Numbered from the stretch's first letter, positions 53,906 to 62,516 are shown. The stretch is 64,000 bases of DNA from an uncultured Aquimarina sp. (GCA_947496555.1 CANMDH010000006.1:83785-147784); one strand, 5' to 3'. Made by a program: numbers and translations. The notes: generated from the letters alone by a model not told the origin.

Positions 53906-54868
53906 ATGATTTCAGAAGAAAAGATGGAAGAGTTTTGCGAAAAGGCTAAGGAAAAGTTATTTTTCTACATTGAATCCAAATTTTGGTCAAAACCAAGTAT
54001 AGAAGAACTTAACAATTGGTTATCAAACTTCAAATCTATACAAGAAAAGTATTGTGCAACAAAATTATTAGACAGATTTGTCTATTATTCTGAAGAAGAT
54101 ATAATAAGATTGATAGAATATGGTTTATATGAAAAAATCCTAAAGAGACAATTTTTAGAAATTGAGTTAAAAAATAGTTTTACAAGCACAAACAAACAAC
54201 TCTATAATGAGAAAAAAGTCTTTTTCAAGAATCTAAGGGTTGTTCCTTTATATACGGGCAATCAATCTGAAAGTTCGTTGGCAATGCTCAGGTATTTAAC
54301 TAATAGTATCGGGTTTCCAGAAGACCAAATATTGGATTTAAACAACCTTAAAAAAGAAATGCTTAATGACTGCAAAAACTTAGTTATAATAGATGATTTT
54401 ATAGGCAGTGGCACACAGATACAGGATTTTTGGAATAGCAAGAAAATTGTTTTAGATGGAGAAGAACTTTATTTCAATCAATTAAAAGAAATAATTACCG
54501 GGATTCAAATTGAGTACTTTTGCCTTGTCTGTACAGAAGAGGGTTATGATAAATTTAAGTACAATTATGAAACAGGTAATAGAAATGACCTTAGGATAAC
54601 TTATAGCGAGATGTTAGGTAATCGTTTTAAAGTTTTTAGTAAAGATTCTACTTATTTTGATAATGAGGAAGTAGAAGAATGCAAAAACATTTTACAAAAC
54701 CTTTGTGACCAAAATGACATCGATTTATTAGGATATCACGGTTTAGATTATGCTGTAGCATTTCATCATTCAATACCAGATTGTTCGTTGCCTCTTTTTT
54801 ATATTCAAAATGGTAACTGGAATTATCTTTTCAGAAATAAAAAAACCCCTATTTATGACAACATTTAA
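53906..54868 (+). CDS. Phosphoribosyltransferase-like protein (PRTase-CE-like)
   Basis: A 320-aa cytosolic protein, first gene of the four-gene operon. The PRPP-binding motif is VIIDDFIGSGTQ (residues 160-171), with two Asp and the glycine-rich loop of phosphoribosyltransferases; VVPLYTGNQSESSLAMLRYL upstream and CLVCTEEGYDKF after it complete the Rossmann-like core. An N-terminal helical region (1-110) is added. It matches what I remember of PRTase domains placed in bacterial conflict systems, not of nucleotide salvage enzymes. The ATPase gene overlaps its end by 14 bases. Start ATG preferred over the TTG just upstream. Confidence 0.75.
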   Translation: MISEEKMEEFCEKAKEKLFFYIESKFWSKPSIEELNNWLSNFKSIQEKYCATKLLDRFVYYSEEDIIRLIEYGLYEKILKRQFLEIELKNSFTSTNKQLYNEKKVFFKNLRVVPLYTGNQSESSLAMLRYLTNSIGFPEDQILDLNNLKKEMLNDCKNLVIIDDFIGSGTQIQDFWNSKKIVLDGEELYFNQLKEIITGIQIEYFCLVCTEEGYDKFKYNYETGNRNDLRITYSEMLGNRFKVFSKDSTYFDNEEVEECKNILQNLCDQNDIDLLGYHGLDYAVAFHHSIPDCSLPLFYIQNGNWNYLFRNKKTPIYDNI

Positions 54869-56738
54869 CAACCCTTTTTCAATTGATAGAGCAGAGCAAC
54901 TGGGAGATAATCTTTTCGAGTTTTTCGCTTATCATAAGAGCTTTGAGGGCTTACTTAAACACAAGTCCTTAATAATTAAAGGTGGCAGGGGCTCTGGCAA
55001 AACTATGTTTTTTCTATATCACACTTACGATAACAAGAAAAAAGAAGCTTTTAGTAAACAAATTCCTTTTAGCACATTTTTGGGGAATCAAGAGCTCATA
55101 GGCATTCATTTTAGATGTAATTCAAATTTTGTCCCGGCATTTCAGCATAAAGGAATTGAAGAAGAGGAATGGAGTGAGTTATTTGCCCACTATTTAAACA
55201 TAAACCTAAGTAAAAGATTGGTAGAAGTTGTAATAGATATAAATAATAATCTCGCAAAGAACAACAAAGACAAAATTAATTTTGAAATCCAAAATGAAGT
55301 AGAGGGATTATTCAAAGAACATTCAATTATCGACAGTTTTGAGTCATTTCTAAAAACTCTAACCACTAGTGAAATAGCCATCGTAAATTATATTAATAAT
55401 ACAAAACACGCTACACGTCCTAACATTATATTCAATGGTTATCTTCTTAACATATTAGCTAAATCGATAATAAAGCAGAAAATCCTCAAAGGCAAAACTA
55501 TACATATTTTTATTGATGAATATGAGAACCTTCTAAGTTATCAGCAGAAAATTCTTAACACATTAATCAAACATCCCGACCCTGTTATTTTTGATGTAGG
55601 TATGCGAAATGAAGGGCATAAAATTTATCAAACCCTATCTGATACAGAAATTATTAGTGCACCTCACGATTTTCATCTTTTCAATTTTGAAGAGTTAACG
55701 GATGACGAGTATGAAGAACTAATCATCAAAATATGCGAAAAAAGACTAAGAAGAGTAGATTCGTTAGATAAGATCCAAAATGATAACTTTTTTAACATAA
55801 AGTATTACCTCGGTGAATATAGTATAGAAGACGAAGTAAATAGTTTAATAGGCAAAGAAGATATTCAAAACTTAAAACTAAAAATAAAAACCCGTATAGG
55901 TCATAAAAAAGACGAAACAAAGATTTTATATGAAACCAATGATCCAATTATACTAAGACTTAATCAAGTTTTGTTAGAAAGAGGTGAAAAAATCGAAACT
56001 CTGACCCTAGAGCTACAAAAATATTATGATAAAAAAACTTCTAAATATTCTAATTGGGTTCATAATAACAAAATGGGAGTAGTTTTTCTTCTATGTAGGG
56101 AAAAAAGGAAAAAAAAGAGTTATTATGGATTTAATACATATAAATCGGTTTCCTCTGGTATAATTAGATATTTTATTGAATTATGTGAATCTGCTTTTAA
56201 GAATGCATACAGAAATGGTTTTACTTTCTCAAATCCAAGAGCTTTAACTTCAGATGAACAAACCAACGCAGCGTTTTATGTGAGCAAATACAAGGTTAAT
56301 GATATTGAAACATACACTCCAAACAGTATTAGATTACATCGCTTCGTAATGCTGCTAGGGAAAATCTTCAATACCCTTCATAATGATAAAAAACTAAGTG
56401 AACCAGAAAGGAATCATTTCAGTACAGAATATGACAAGTTATCTAATGACTCAAGACGCTTTATCAAAAATGCCATCTTGTATTCCGTTCTGCAAAGAAG
56501 GGAAAAAACAAAAGTAAAAACTACAGGTATAAGTTCTGACAATAACGAATTTCACCTTAATCATATCTACGCCCCTTATTTCCAAATATCCGCAAGAAGA
56601 ATTAGAAGCATATATTTTAAACCCCCTATTTTAGAAGGACTAATACTCGGTGATGTAAATAAAGCAACAGACATAGCTAATGCTTTTGTAAAAGATAAAT
56701 TACAAAGCGACAATAATCAATTACAAATAGAACTTTAG
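54855..56738 (+). CDS. ORC/CDC6-like AAA+ ATPase
   Basis: A 627-aa ATPase. MTTFNNPFSIDRAEQLGDNL starts the protein, Walker A is GGRGSGKT (residues 43-50), Walker B HIFIDEYENL (217-226) and a sensor-like DVGMRNEGH follows at 247-255. The C-terminal half is helical with a wHTH-like end. The GGRGSGKT pattern and layout resemble ORC/CDC6-like ATPases of conflict systems. It overlaps the PRTase gene by 14 bases and ends one base before the next gene, so the proteins are probably made together and may form a complex. Cytosolic. Confidence 0.75.
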   Translation: MTTFNNPFSIDRAEQLGDNLFEFFAYHKSFEGLLKHKSLIIKGGRGSGKTMFFLYHTYDNKKKEAFSKQIPFSTFLGNQELIGIHFRCNSNFVPAFQHKGIEEEEWSELFAHYLNINLSKRLVEVVIDINNNLAKNNKDKINFEIQNEVEGLFKEHSIIDSFESFLKTLTTSEIAIVNYINNTKHATRPNIIFNGYLLNILAKSIIKQKILKGKTIHIFIDEYENLLSYQQKILNTLIKHPDPVIFDVGMRNEGHKIYQTLSDTEIISAPHDFHLFNFEELTDDEYEELIIKICEKRLRRVDSLDKIQNDNFFNIKYYLGEYSIEDEVNSLIGKEDIQNLKLKIKTRIGHKKDETKILYETNDPIILRLNQVLLERGEKIETLTLELQKYYDKKTSKYSNWVHNNKMGVVFLLCREKRKKKSYYGFNTYKSVSSGIIRYFIELCESAFKNAYRNGFTFSNPRALTSDEQTNAAFYVSKYKVNDIETYTPNSIRLHRFVMLLGKIFNTLHNDKKLSEPERNHFSTEYDKLSNDSRRFIKNAILYSVLQRREKTKVKTTGISSDNNEFHLNHIYAPYFQISARRIRSIYFKPPILEGLILGDVNKATDIANAFVKDKLQSDNNQLQIEL

Positions 56739-56739
56739 A

Positions 56740-57711
56740 GTGTTAGAACGAAGATATTATAATATGGAATCTCTCGCAGAGAACAAAGATTTTTGCGATT
56801 CAATAGACGTTCTATTTATAGGAAATAGCTCTGAATTTAGAGCTCAAAAAATACCTTCCCTTTTCAAAGGAAAGTTTTCAGGAAAAAGTTTTTCTATAAA
56901 CTATGATATTGAGAATGAAAAGTACTCAATTCAAGAATTCACTAATATTTTTAAAGTAAGATCTGAAAATCTTACGGTAGAAGGTAAAGATTTAATTAGG
57001 GATTTCATAATAGATCTTGAAGAGATCGGTATAAATAACAAAACCATTCTTATAGACATTACCTCAATAAAACACCCATTAGTATTTTATTTTATTCTTA
57101 TTTTCAAAAATCATTTTTCTCCTAAAAACTTATTTATCAGTTATACGGAGCCTGAGAAATATATGAAAAACAACAATGATATTATTGATGATAAGTTTGA
57201 CTTAACTGAAAGATTTTGTGAAGTAAACTCTTTACCTGGATTCTTAAGGGTTGTAGATTATAATAAAGATAGGTTACTGGTAACCATTATGGGTTTTGAG
57301 GGAAATAGATTCAACAAATGTTTTAATGATATTAATCCTGCAAATAGAAAAACTTATGCTATAGCTGGGTTTCCATCTTTTTATCCTAATTGGCAATATT
57401 ATGTATATTCACAAAATCAAAATGTATTAGAGCAATCAAAAGCATATTCCCTAATTAACAGAACAACCGCTAACGAGCCGTTTGGAATTTATAATATTTT
57501 AAAAAAAATCAAAAAGAATAATCCTCAATATGAAATTTATATAGCTCCTTTAGGCACGAAACCTCACTCCCTTGGAGTTAGCATGTTTGCCGTAAACAAT
57601 GAAGATGTCCAACTCTATTATGACTTTCCTTCCTATGGAAAAAAAATTAGAACTATTGGTGTTGGTCATAGTCTTTTGTATAACTTAACTGATTTTATTA
57701 ATGAGAACTAA
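56740..57711 (+). CDS. Unrecognised operon protein with GTKPH and GFPSF motifs
   Basis: A 323-aa protein (GTG start; an ATG at 56764 would give 315 aa). Residues 20-30 (DVLFIGNSSEF), 101-114 (KTILIDITSIKHPL) and 131-142 (LFISYTEPEKYM) look like a Rossmann-type sensor core. The second half holds well-formed motifs MGFEGNR (184-190), GFPSF (210-214) and APLGTKPHSLG (269-279), probably ligand-binding loops. I do not recognise the family. It is placed between the ATPase and the methylase, 1 base after the former and overlapping the latter by 11 bases, so it is an integral part of the operon. Confidence 0.7.
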   Translation: MLERRYYNMESLAENKDFCDSIDVLFIGNSSEFRAQKIPSLFKGKFSGKSFSINYDIENEKYSIQEFTNIFKVRSENLTVEGKDLIRDFIIDLEEIGINNKTILIDITSIKHPLVFYFILIFKNHFSPKNLFISYTEPEKYMKNNNDIIDDKFDLTERFCEVNSLPGFLRVVDYNKDRLLVTIMGFEGNRFNKCFNDINPANRKTYAIAGFPSFYPNWQYYVYSQNQNVLEQSKAYSLINRTTANEPFGIYNILKKIKKNNPQYEIYIAPLGTKPHSLGVSMFAVNNEDVQLYYDFPSYGKKIRTIGVGHSLLYNLTDFINEN

Positions 57712-58882
57712 TTTAGGACAATATTATACACAAGATCATATTTCTAAACTACTAGTCTCAAAAATATTCATAGACAAACCTAAGAACATAATTGAACTCG
57801 GAAGTGGTGATGGATCTCTAGTAAAAGCGGCGCAGCTTAGATGGAAAAATAGCAAAATAATTGGGGGGGATATAGATAAAAACAACGTTGTAAATCTTCA
57901 AACTGAATTTCCAGATTTGAATTTTTTTATGATCAATGGTCTTTCCTCTAAATTAAGTAAGGATTTAAATTTAAGTTATGGTTCTGTAGATGTTGGCATC
58001 TGCAATCCTCCATATCTTAAAATTAAGAAAAATAAGGAAATAGGGACTATTATTAAAGAAAGCAATTTAGGAAGCCTAGATGATTATAAAATCATAACTT
58101 CTGATTTGGTTTTTTTATCCCAAAACCTTCGTCTTATTAGAGAAAATGGGGAGTTAGGGATTATACTTCCTGACGGTTTAATAACTTCTCACCAGTTTGA
58201 AAATTTCAGAAAAAAACTAATCCAAAATTACTATGTAAGAGGTATAATTGAGCTCCCAGAAAAAGTATTCAAAAAAACCGAAGCCAAAACACATATTCTA
58301 ATTGTAAAAAAATGCATTAAACCTTCTTATAAAGTAAAACTATACAAAGCTGATAAGAAAGGAAATATCATTGATAGAATACTTGTGAATAAAGATGATC
58401 TTTATTATCGAATGGATTATAGTTATCATCTTTGGAAAAAAAACAACCTTCTAACCAAAGGAAATAGTTTTACTGATATAGGTGTGGAGATAATTCGAGG
58501 TAAATTTTCGAAAAAAGAACTTGAAAATCTAGGTGTTAACTACATTCACACTTCAGACTTGGGTAACAACTTTGTTTCAAAAAAATTCCACCAGAATAAA
58601 AAATTAGAAAAAAAACATACTATTGCGGTTTCGGGAGATATAATAATCCCAAGAGTTGGAAAACGTTGTTTAGATAAAATTCTTTTAATTGATGAAGGTG
58701 AAGTTTTTATTAGTGATTGCTTATATATATTGAGAGCTCCAAAAGCTTATCGTAATAAAATTATAAATGCTCTAACTAGTGATTATGGCCGAAATTGGAT
58801 AAAAGCCCATTCACACGGTGTATGCGCTAAAGTAATTAGCAAATCAGATTTAAAAACCTTTCTTGTTCCAAATATTATTTAG
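57701..58882 (+). CDS. N6-adenine DNA methyltransferase with HsdS-like C-terminal domain
   Basis: A 393-aa methylase. The SAM motif I is ELGSGDGSL (residues 32-40), an acidic residue follows at GGDIDKN, and the catalytic NPPY lies at 102-105; GELGIILPDGLITS and GIIELPEKVF are typical of type I/II gamma-class HsdM-like methylases. After residue 235 the protein becomes TRD-like (VEIIRGKFSKKEL, YIHTSDL, GDIIIPRVGKR, CLYILRAPK), a single HsdS-type recognition half. No partner restriction enzyme is in the operon. It overlaps the previous gene by 11 bases. Confidence 0.88.
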   Translation: MRTNLGQYYTQDHISKLLVSKIFIDKPKNIIELGSGDGSLVKAAQLRWKNSKIIGGDIDKNNVVNLQTEFPDLNFFMINGLSSKLSKDLNLSYGSVDVGICNPPYLKIKKNKEIGTIIKESNLGSLDDYKIITSDLVFLSQNLRLIRENGELGIILPDGLITSHQFENFRKKLIQNYYVRGIIELPEKVFKKTEAKTHILIVKKCIKPSYKVKLYKADKKGNIIDRILVNKDDLYYRMDYSYHLWKKNNLLTKGNSFTDIGVEIIRGKFSKKELENLGVNYIHTSDLGNNFVSKKFHQNKKLEKKHTIAVSGDIIIPRVGKRCLDKILLIDEGEVFISDCLYILRAPKAYRNKIINALTSDYGRNWIKAHSHGVCAKVISKSDLKTFLVPNII

Positions 58883-58951
58883 GAAACGATCAGTTAAACA
58901 ATTAGGTGACATAGTCTTACAATTTAAAATTAAACTGATAATATAGTGGAA

Positions 58952-59953
58952 TCAACCAACTTTAAAAATCTCAGGAGCTTCAGGGTAGGAAGAAAGTAAG
59001 CCAATCATTTTAGGTAAAAACCATTCACGGCACACCTCTTCATATATTGAATTTAAATTTGCTAGTCTATGCCAACAAACAATTATATCCCGGTATGCAA
59101 TATCCCATTCAATTATATCGCCCTGAAGATATCCCTTTAATTTGTCAATTTCATCCTTCATCATAGGAAGAACATTCCACTCATTATGTTTCCAGATTTC
59201 TAAACTCTCTATTTGCTCTATAAAAAACACAATTTGTTTGTAGAAGTGCTCTTGAGTCAATTCACCCTTCCCTTTTATACCGTCTCTATAGGTTTTTATA
59301 GGATAATCCTTACTATTTAGCATTGCCATTATTTCATTCTTTTGATAGGCAAACCTTGAAAAAGCGGCTAATAATTTAGCTCTTTTACCATAAATTCTCA
59401 TTGCCTCAATCCCAACCATCTTATTAGATAACCTATTTAGTGTAGGTACTTTAATCGTAACTGAAGTTTGTTTTATCTAATCGGGATTTTTAGGCATTAG
59501 ATATTTATCTATATAATCATTAATACAAATAAAGTATACTTCATCATTTTCAATATCAACTACAAATAATAATACGCAGATACTAGCTCCTAGCGTTTGA
59601 AATGAATATATAGAATTAGTATCGATAGGAAATTTAAGAACATCAATTTCCATAAATTCAGATTTGTCTTCTTCCCATCTTATTTTAGCTACATTTTTTG
59701 TAGAATAAATTTTTTCCTTTTTGATTTTCACTTCTTCAATTGATTTAACCTGAACAAAAAGGAATTCTCCCAAGGTTTCGGAATAATCAGAGTTTATTCT
59801 GTCAAAAAGCTCTATAACTATATCGATTCCATAATCTGGCTTATTAAATTCACGAATAACCCAATCTTTAGGTATATACTTCTTAATTAAAGAATATGAA
59901 TCATCTTCCATTATATGTTGGAAAGATCTTTTCTTTTTCCTGGCTCTTTGCAT
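58952..59953 (-). pseudogene. DUF4365 nuclease-like gene interrupted by an in-frame TAG
   Basis: Two frames, 59477-59953 (158 aa, DUF4365) and 58952-59419 (155 aa), lie in the same reading frame and are separated by one TAG at 59477-59479 and 19 open codons (IKQTSVTIKVPTLNRLSNK). TAG is one change from TGG, and NPDW is what the family would show. Joined, the protein is 333 codons and reads as one DUF4365 protein: DYGIDIVIELFDR and FVQVKS supply PD-(D/E)xK-type residues, and the tail is helical. It runs opposite to the operon and may have been its nuclease component. A sequencing error or suppression is the alternative. Confidence 0.75.
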
Positions 59954-60169
59954 ATGAAAATATTCAAAAAATTATCTTATGATTCCAATAAATCTACTCT
60001 TAAAGAAGACAATTTAGAAAATTAAATGATTGTAAGTAATTAGATTATTTAATACGTTTCTTATTATTGTATCAATATTAAATATATAACACAAGTTTTA
60101 TAAGGTGTACAATTCGGTTACCATTAAAATCAATTAATAAATAAGCTATTGAATTAAAGCGTATTACTC

Positions 60170-60197
60170 TCCTTGGTTCGAGCCCAAGAGGGGGAGC
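60170..60197 (+). other. Right attachment site (attR)
   Basis: An exact copy of the 28-nt tRNA-Asn 3' end (same core as attL). It is not a second tRNA, since the upstream 47 bases do not match. Confidence 0.9.
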
Positions 60198-60207
60198 TTA
60201 ATTATCA

Positions 60208-60241
60208 AAGAGTTACGATCAAAAATCGTAGCTCTTTTTTT
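60208..60241 (+). terminator. Original tRNA-Asn terminator, now after attR
   Basis: AGAG-T-TACGAT pairs with ATCGTA-G-CTCT around CAAAA and runs into TTTTTTT. Before the island arrived it would have followed the tRNA by 20 bases. Confidence 0.8.
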
Positions 60242-60495
60242 ATTTTTAGCCCTTTTTTACATTTTTTGCTTGATTTTACTATGGAAATCGGGGATGATCA
60301 ATGATTTTTCATATACAGATATTCAAGGTTCTCCCAACTGTTCAACAAAATAAGCAGCACTTCTAGTCTAAAAATAAAAAGAGAATGAGTTATAAATAAA
60401 TAATAATTTGTGTATTTAAACGATTATATTTGCATTTAATCGTATTTAATTAATTACTTGTGTTAACATAAAGTTAAGTAAATCATAAATTAGTT

Positions 60496-60503
60496 TACTT
60501 TTG
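60496..60503 (+). promoter_or_regulatory. -7 box of an orphan transcription unit
   Basis: TACTTTTG matches TAnnTTTG, about 107 bases before the first terminator. Confidence 0.4.
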
Positions 60504-60610
60504 AATTGTAAACAAATAACAACATATATTTTTAGGTTCAACAGAACACAACGTCAAAATAAAATTACCCCAAAACCCCAAAATTACCCCGAATTTAACC
60601 TACAAAATGT

Positions 60611-60636
60611 CTCTGCGACCCCCAGAGGCTTTTTTT
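60611..60636 (+). terminator. Terminator, first of two
   Basis: CTCTG (60611-60615) with CAGAG (60623-60627) and then seven T at 60630-60636. Confidence 0.65.
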
Positions 60637-60699
60637 ATACCCATAAAAAAGTGAATTATAAAATTTTTGAGGCTCCCCTAGCCGTTCAAGGAAAAAACC

Positions 60700-60735
60700 C
60701 ACCACTTCTGATCTTAGAAGTTTGGTGCTTTTTTT
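60700..60735 (+). terminator. Terminator, second of two
   Basis: CACCA-CTTCT (60700-60709) with AGAAG-tt-TGGTG (60716-60727), then seven T. Its mirror could stop minus-strand transcription (AAAAAA at 60692). Confidence 0.7.
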
Positions 60736-60845
60736 AGGACGAGACACTAACATAAGCACGAGAAACATTCTCGCGCTAGCGGGGTTTAAAATTCTAACTG
60801 CCGTTTGGACATTCTTAGAACTATTTCAAGTACTTTTCTAAACCA

Positions 60846-60869
60846 AAAACCACTCCGAAGAGTGGTTTT
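60846..60869 (-). terminator. Terminator of the minus-strand lipoprotein gene
   Basis: A perfect 10-bp stem, AAAACCACTC and its complement, with loop TTCG on the minus strand (the stable UUCG tetraloop), followed by GTTTTTGG. 20 bases after the stop at 60889. Confidence 0.8.
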
Positions 60870-60888
60870 ACTTTTACAACATGTGTTT

Positions 60889-61659
60889 TTAATTATATTT
60901 CTCCAAAGCCCTTTTTAATGCCTCCCAGAACTCTGATTTTTCTATACTTTGAAGTTCAAGTTTGTTTATACTATCTATCAACTCGCTTAAATTAACTGCA
61001 TCACTAACAGGGCTTTCAAGCATTTGATAGATTTTATCTTTCTCTACATTTTCTTTACCTATAATCATTAGAACCTCCATTGGCATTGCTTGTAACACTT
61101 CAAATAAAACTTCATTTGAAAACTGACCAAATTCTGCATTATTCTTACAATCAGTTGATATTGTAGACAGAAATGACAATATAGACTCTTTAGAAGCATT
61201 AGGTAATTGCTGTTTTAAAACAGCTACTTTTTCTATGTCACATTTTTTATTACTGTCAAGAGATGATGTCTCCCGAGTTTCAACCTTAGATTCTTTTACT
61301 TGATCAGCTTTTCTAAATAACTTAATAATGTTTGTACTTGACTTATAAACTAAACTATCTTGTGTTAACTTTAAGAGTTCTGCCTTAGAGATATAATCAT
61401 CATAGTGAACAGAAAAATAACTTCCTCTAAATTCTAGAGCATATGGCTTATCTTGACTATCTGTGTAATAGATAGAGTCATCTTCTATATAAAACAATGC
61501 ATTATCCTCTTGATTCTCTGCCCAAACCCCATCCAGTAGCTTTTTGTCAAATGTAACATGTACTTTGTCCTGCTGTTGTACACTAGATTTCTCTTCAGCC
61601 TTCTTACAAGAAACTAGAATAACAACTGCTAATACTAATATAATGCTATGTCTTATCAT
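60889..61659 (-). CDS. Lipoprotein of unknown function
   Basis: A 256-aa lipoprotein with signal MIRHSIILVLAVVILVSC and Cys18. A short beta domain (ALFYIEDDSIYYTDSQ, YFSVHYDDYISKAELLKL) is followed by a charged linker and a helical tail (LPNASKESILSFLSTISTDCKN). No motif recognised. It lies in a minus-strand run with a membrane protein and an Rhs C-terminus; a role as an immunity or accessory protein of the Rhs is speculative. Confidence 0.75.
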   Translation of the reverse strand: MIRHSIILVLAVVILVSCKKAEEKSSVQQQDKVHVTFDKKLLDGVWAENQEDNALFYIEDDSIYYTDSQDKPYALEFRGSYFSVHYDDYISKAELLKLTQDSLVYKSSTNIIKLFRKADQVKESKVETRETSSLDSNKKCDIEKVAVLKQQLPNASKESILSFLSTISTDCKNNAEFGQFSNEVLFEVLQAMPMEVLMIIGKENVEKDKIYQMLESPVSDAVNLSELIDSINKLELQSIEKSEFWEALKRALEKYN

Positions 61660-61698
61660 TTTATGTTATAGTATGTATCCTCACTTTATAGGACAAAA

Positions 61699-61722
61699 AA
61701 CAGCTACATTGCTGTAGCTGTT
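61699..61722 (-). terminator. Terminator between the membrane protein and lipoprotein genes
   Basis: A perfect 10-bp stem AACAGCTACA / TGTAGCTGTT with TTGC loop; on the minus strand it runs into TTTTTTG. It separates the two minus-strand genes. Confidence 0.8.
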
Positions 61723-61745
61723 GTAATCTCAATTCCCTTTAAACT

Positions 61746-62435
61746 TTATTTAGAGCGAGTCACTATTTCCTCTAAAGTCATCTTTGCTCTAAAACTAGGT
61801 GAAGTAGTGTTAATTATCTCAACATTTTCACTCATTAAAGATATTTGATTATCATATTTTTTAAGATTTAAAGAAGATACTTCCTTTTCTATTTCTTCTA
61901 GTTTGAAGTCAAACCTCTTTCTTAATATGACATCTCCTTGATTAACAATAAACTTAAAATCCTTATACTTTACTAATCGATCAGCACCATTATAAAGTAT
62001 TCTGAAACCAAAGAATCCTATCCCCAGAAGTAGACTATTAAAAATAAACCCTCCAATACTGAAGGCCACATCAGGGGAAACATAACTTATCATTGAAGAC
62101 AAGCCAACTAATCCAATTAGTGAAAAGATAACTCCTAAAAAAATAGAGGTTAAATCTATTAGGGTCGCTTTTGTTGATCTTGTTATTTCATAAGATTCAT
62201 TATTATTAAACCAGTTTACTTTAAACCCAATGTCACTTAAAAACTTAAGTGTTTTTATCTCAGTTATTTCTTCCTCAATCAATCTATTCAATTCTTCAAA
62301 ATCCTTACTGTTACTGACAATATCTCTCTTTAATAATTCCTTCTTCAACTCTGTTCTTGCTAAAAAGGTGAGTGAATTGTATTTGCTAAGGATTTCCAAT
62401 AGTTCTTGATTGGTATAGTTTAAATAATTTGCCAT
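61746..62435 (-). CDS. Two-span membrane protein of unknown function
   Basis: A 229-aa protein. N-terminal 70 residues are helical (LNYTNQELLEILSKYN, then LLKRDIV); two hydrophobic helices at about 90-112 (LIDLTSIFLGVIFSLIGLVG) and 122-145 (VAFSIGGFIFNSLLLGIGFF) follow, then a cytosolic domain with VNQGDVILRKRFDFKLEE. No family recognised. Lies 81 bases downstream of the Rhs fragment on the same strand. Confidence 0.72.
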   Translation of the reverse strand: MANYLNYTNQELLEILSKYNSLTFLARTELKKELLKRDIVSNSKDFEELNRLIEEEITEIKTLKFLSDIGFKVNWFNNNESYEITRSTKATLIDLTSIFLGVIFSLIGLVGLSSMISYVSPDVAFSIGGFIFNSLLLGIGFFGFRILYNGADRLVKYKDFKFIVNQGDVILRKRFDFKLEEIEKEVSSLNLKKYDNQISLMSENVEIINTTSPSFRAKMTLEEIVTRSK

Positions 62436-62516
62436 ACAACTATATTTGTTTCAATTCAAAAATAAAATATATAAAACCATTATATGTTATAGTTTTCTAA
62501 AAATAATAATCAATTA

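Larger units (their letters stand above)
47359..60197. mobile_element. Integrative genomic island at tRNA-Asn
   Basis: About 12.8 kb bounded by exact 28-bp direct repeats of the tRNA-Asn 3' end. A tyrosine integrase gene lies next to the intact tRNA, an XRE regulator next to it, then lipoproteins, a phage-type ATPase, a structured-RNA candidate with a GIY-YIG endonuclease, a four-gene methylase/ATPase/PRTase operon and a broken DUF4365 gene. The DNA looks more AT-rich than the flanks. I find no conjugation or packaging genes, so mobility would depend on the integrase alone or a helper. The integrase-plus-ATPase layout resembles small phage-inducible or defence islands. Confidence 0.88.
60242..60888. 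other. Gene-free stretch with an orphan promoter and two terminators
   Basis: No gene is supported here. A TATATTTG box at 60425-60432 and TACTTTTG at 60496-60503 could start a transcript that ends at the terminators at 60611-60636 or 60700-60735, giving an RNA of about 125-225 nt. A 78-codon frame across it has low-complexity protein and is not convincing. Confidence 0.4.

Noticed and set aside
60170-60197. A second tRNA-Asn gene
   Set aside because: Only the last 27-28 bases match; the acceptor 5' strand, D arm and anticodon arm are missing. It is an attachment-site duplicate.
47359-60197. Complete prophage or conjugative element
   Set aside because: No capsid, terminase, portal, relaxase, T4SS or tail genes are present; only integrase, regulator and cargo.
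60501-60737. 78-codon plus-strand frame
   Set aside because: It contains two terminator hairpins and low-complexity sequence, so coding is unlikely.
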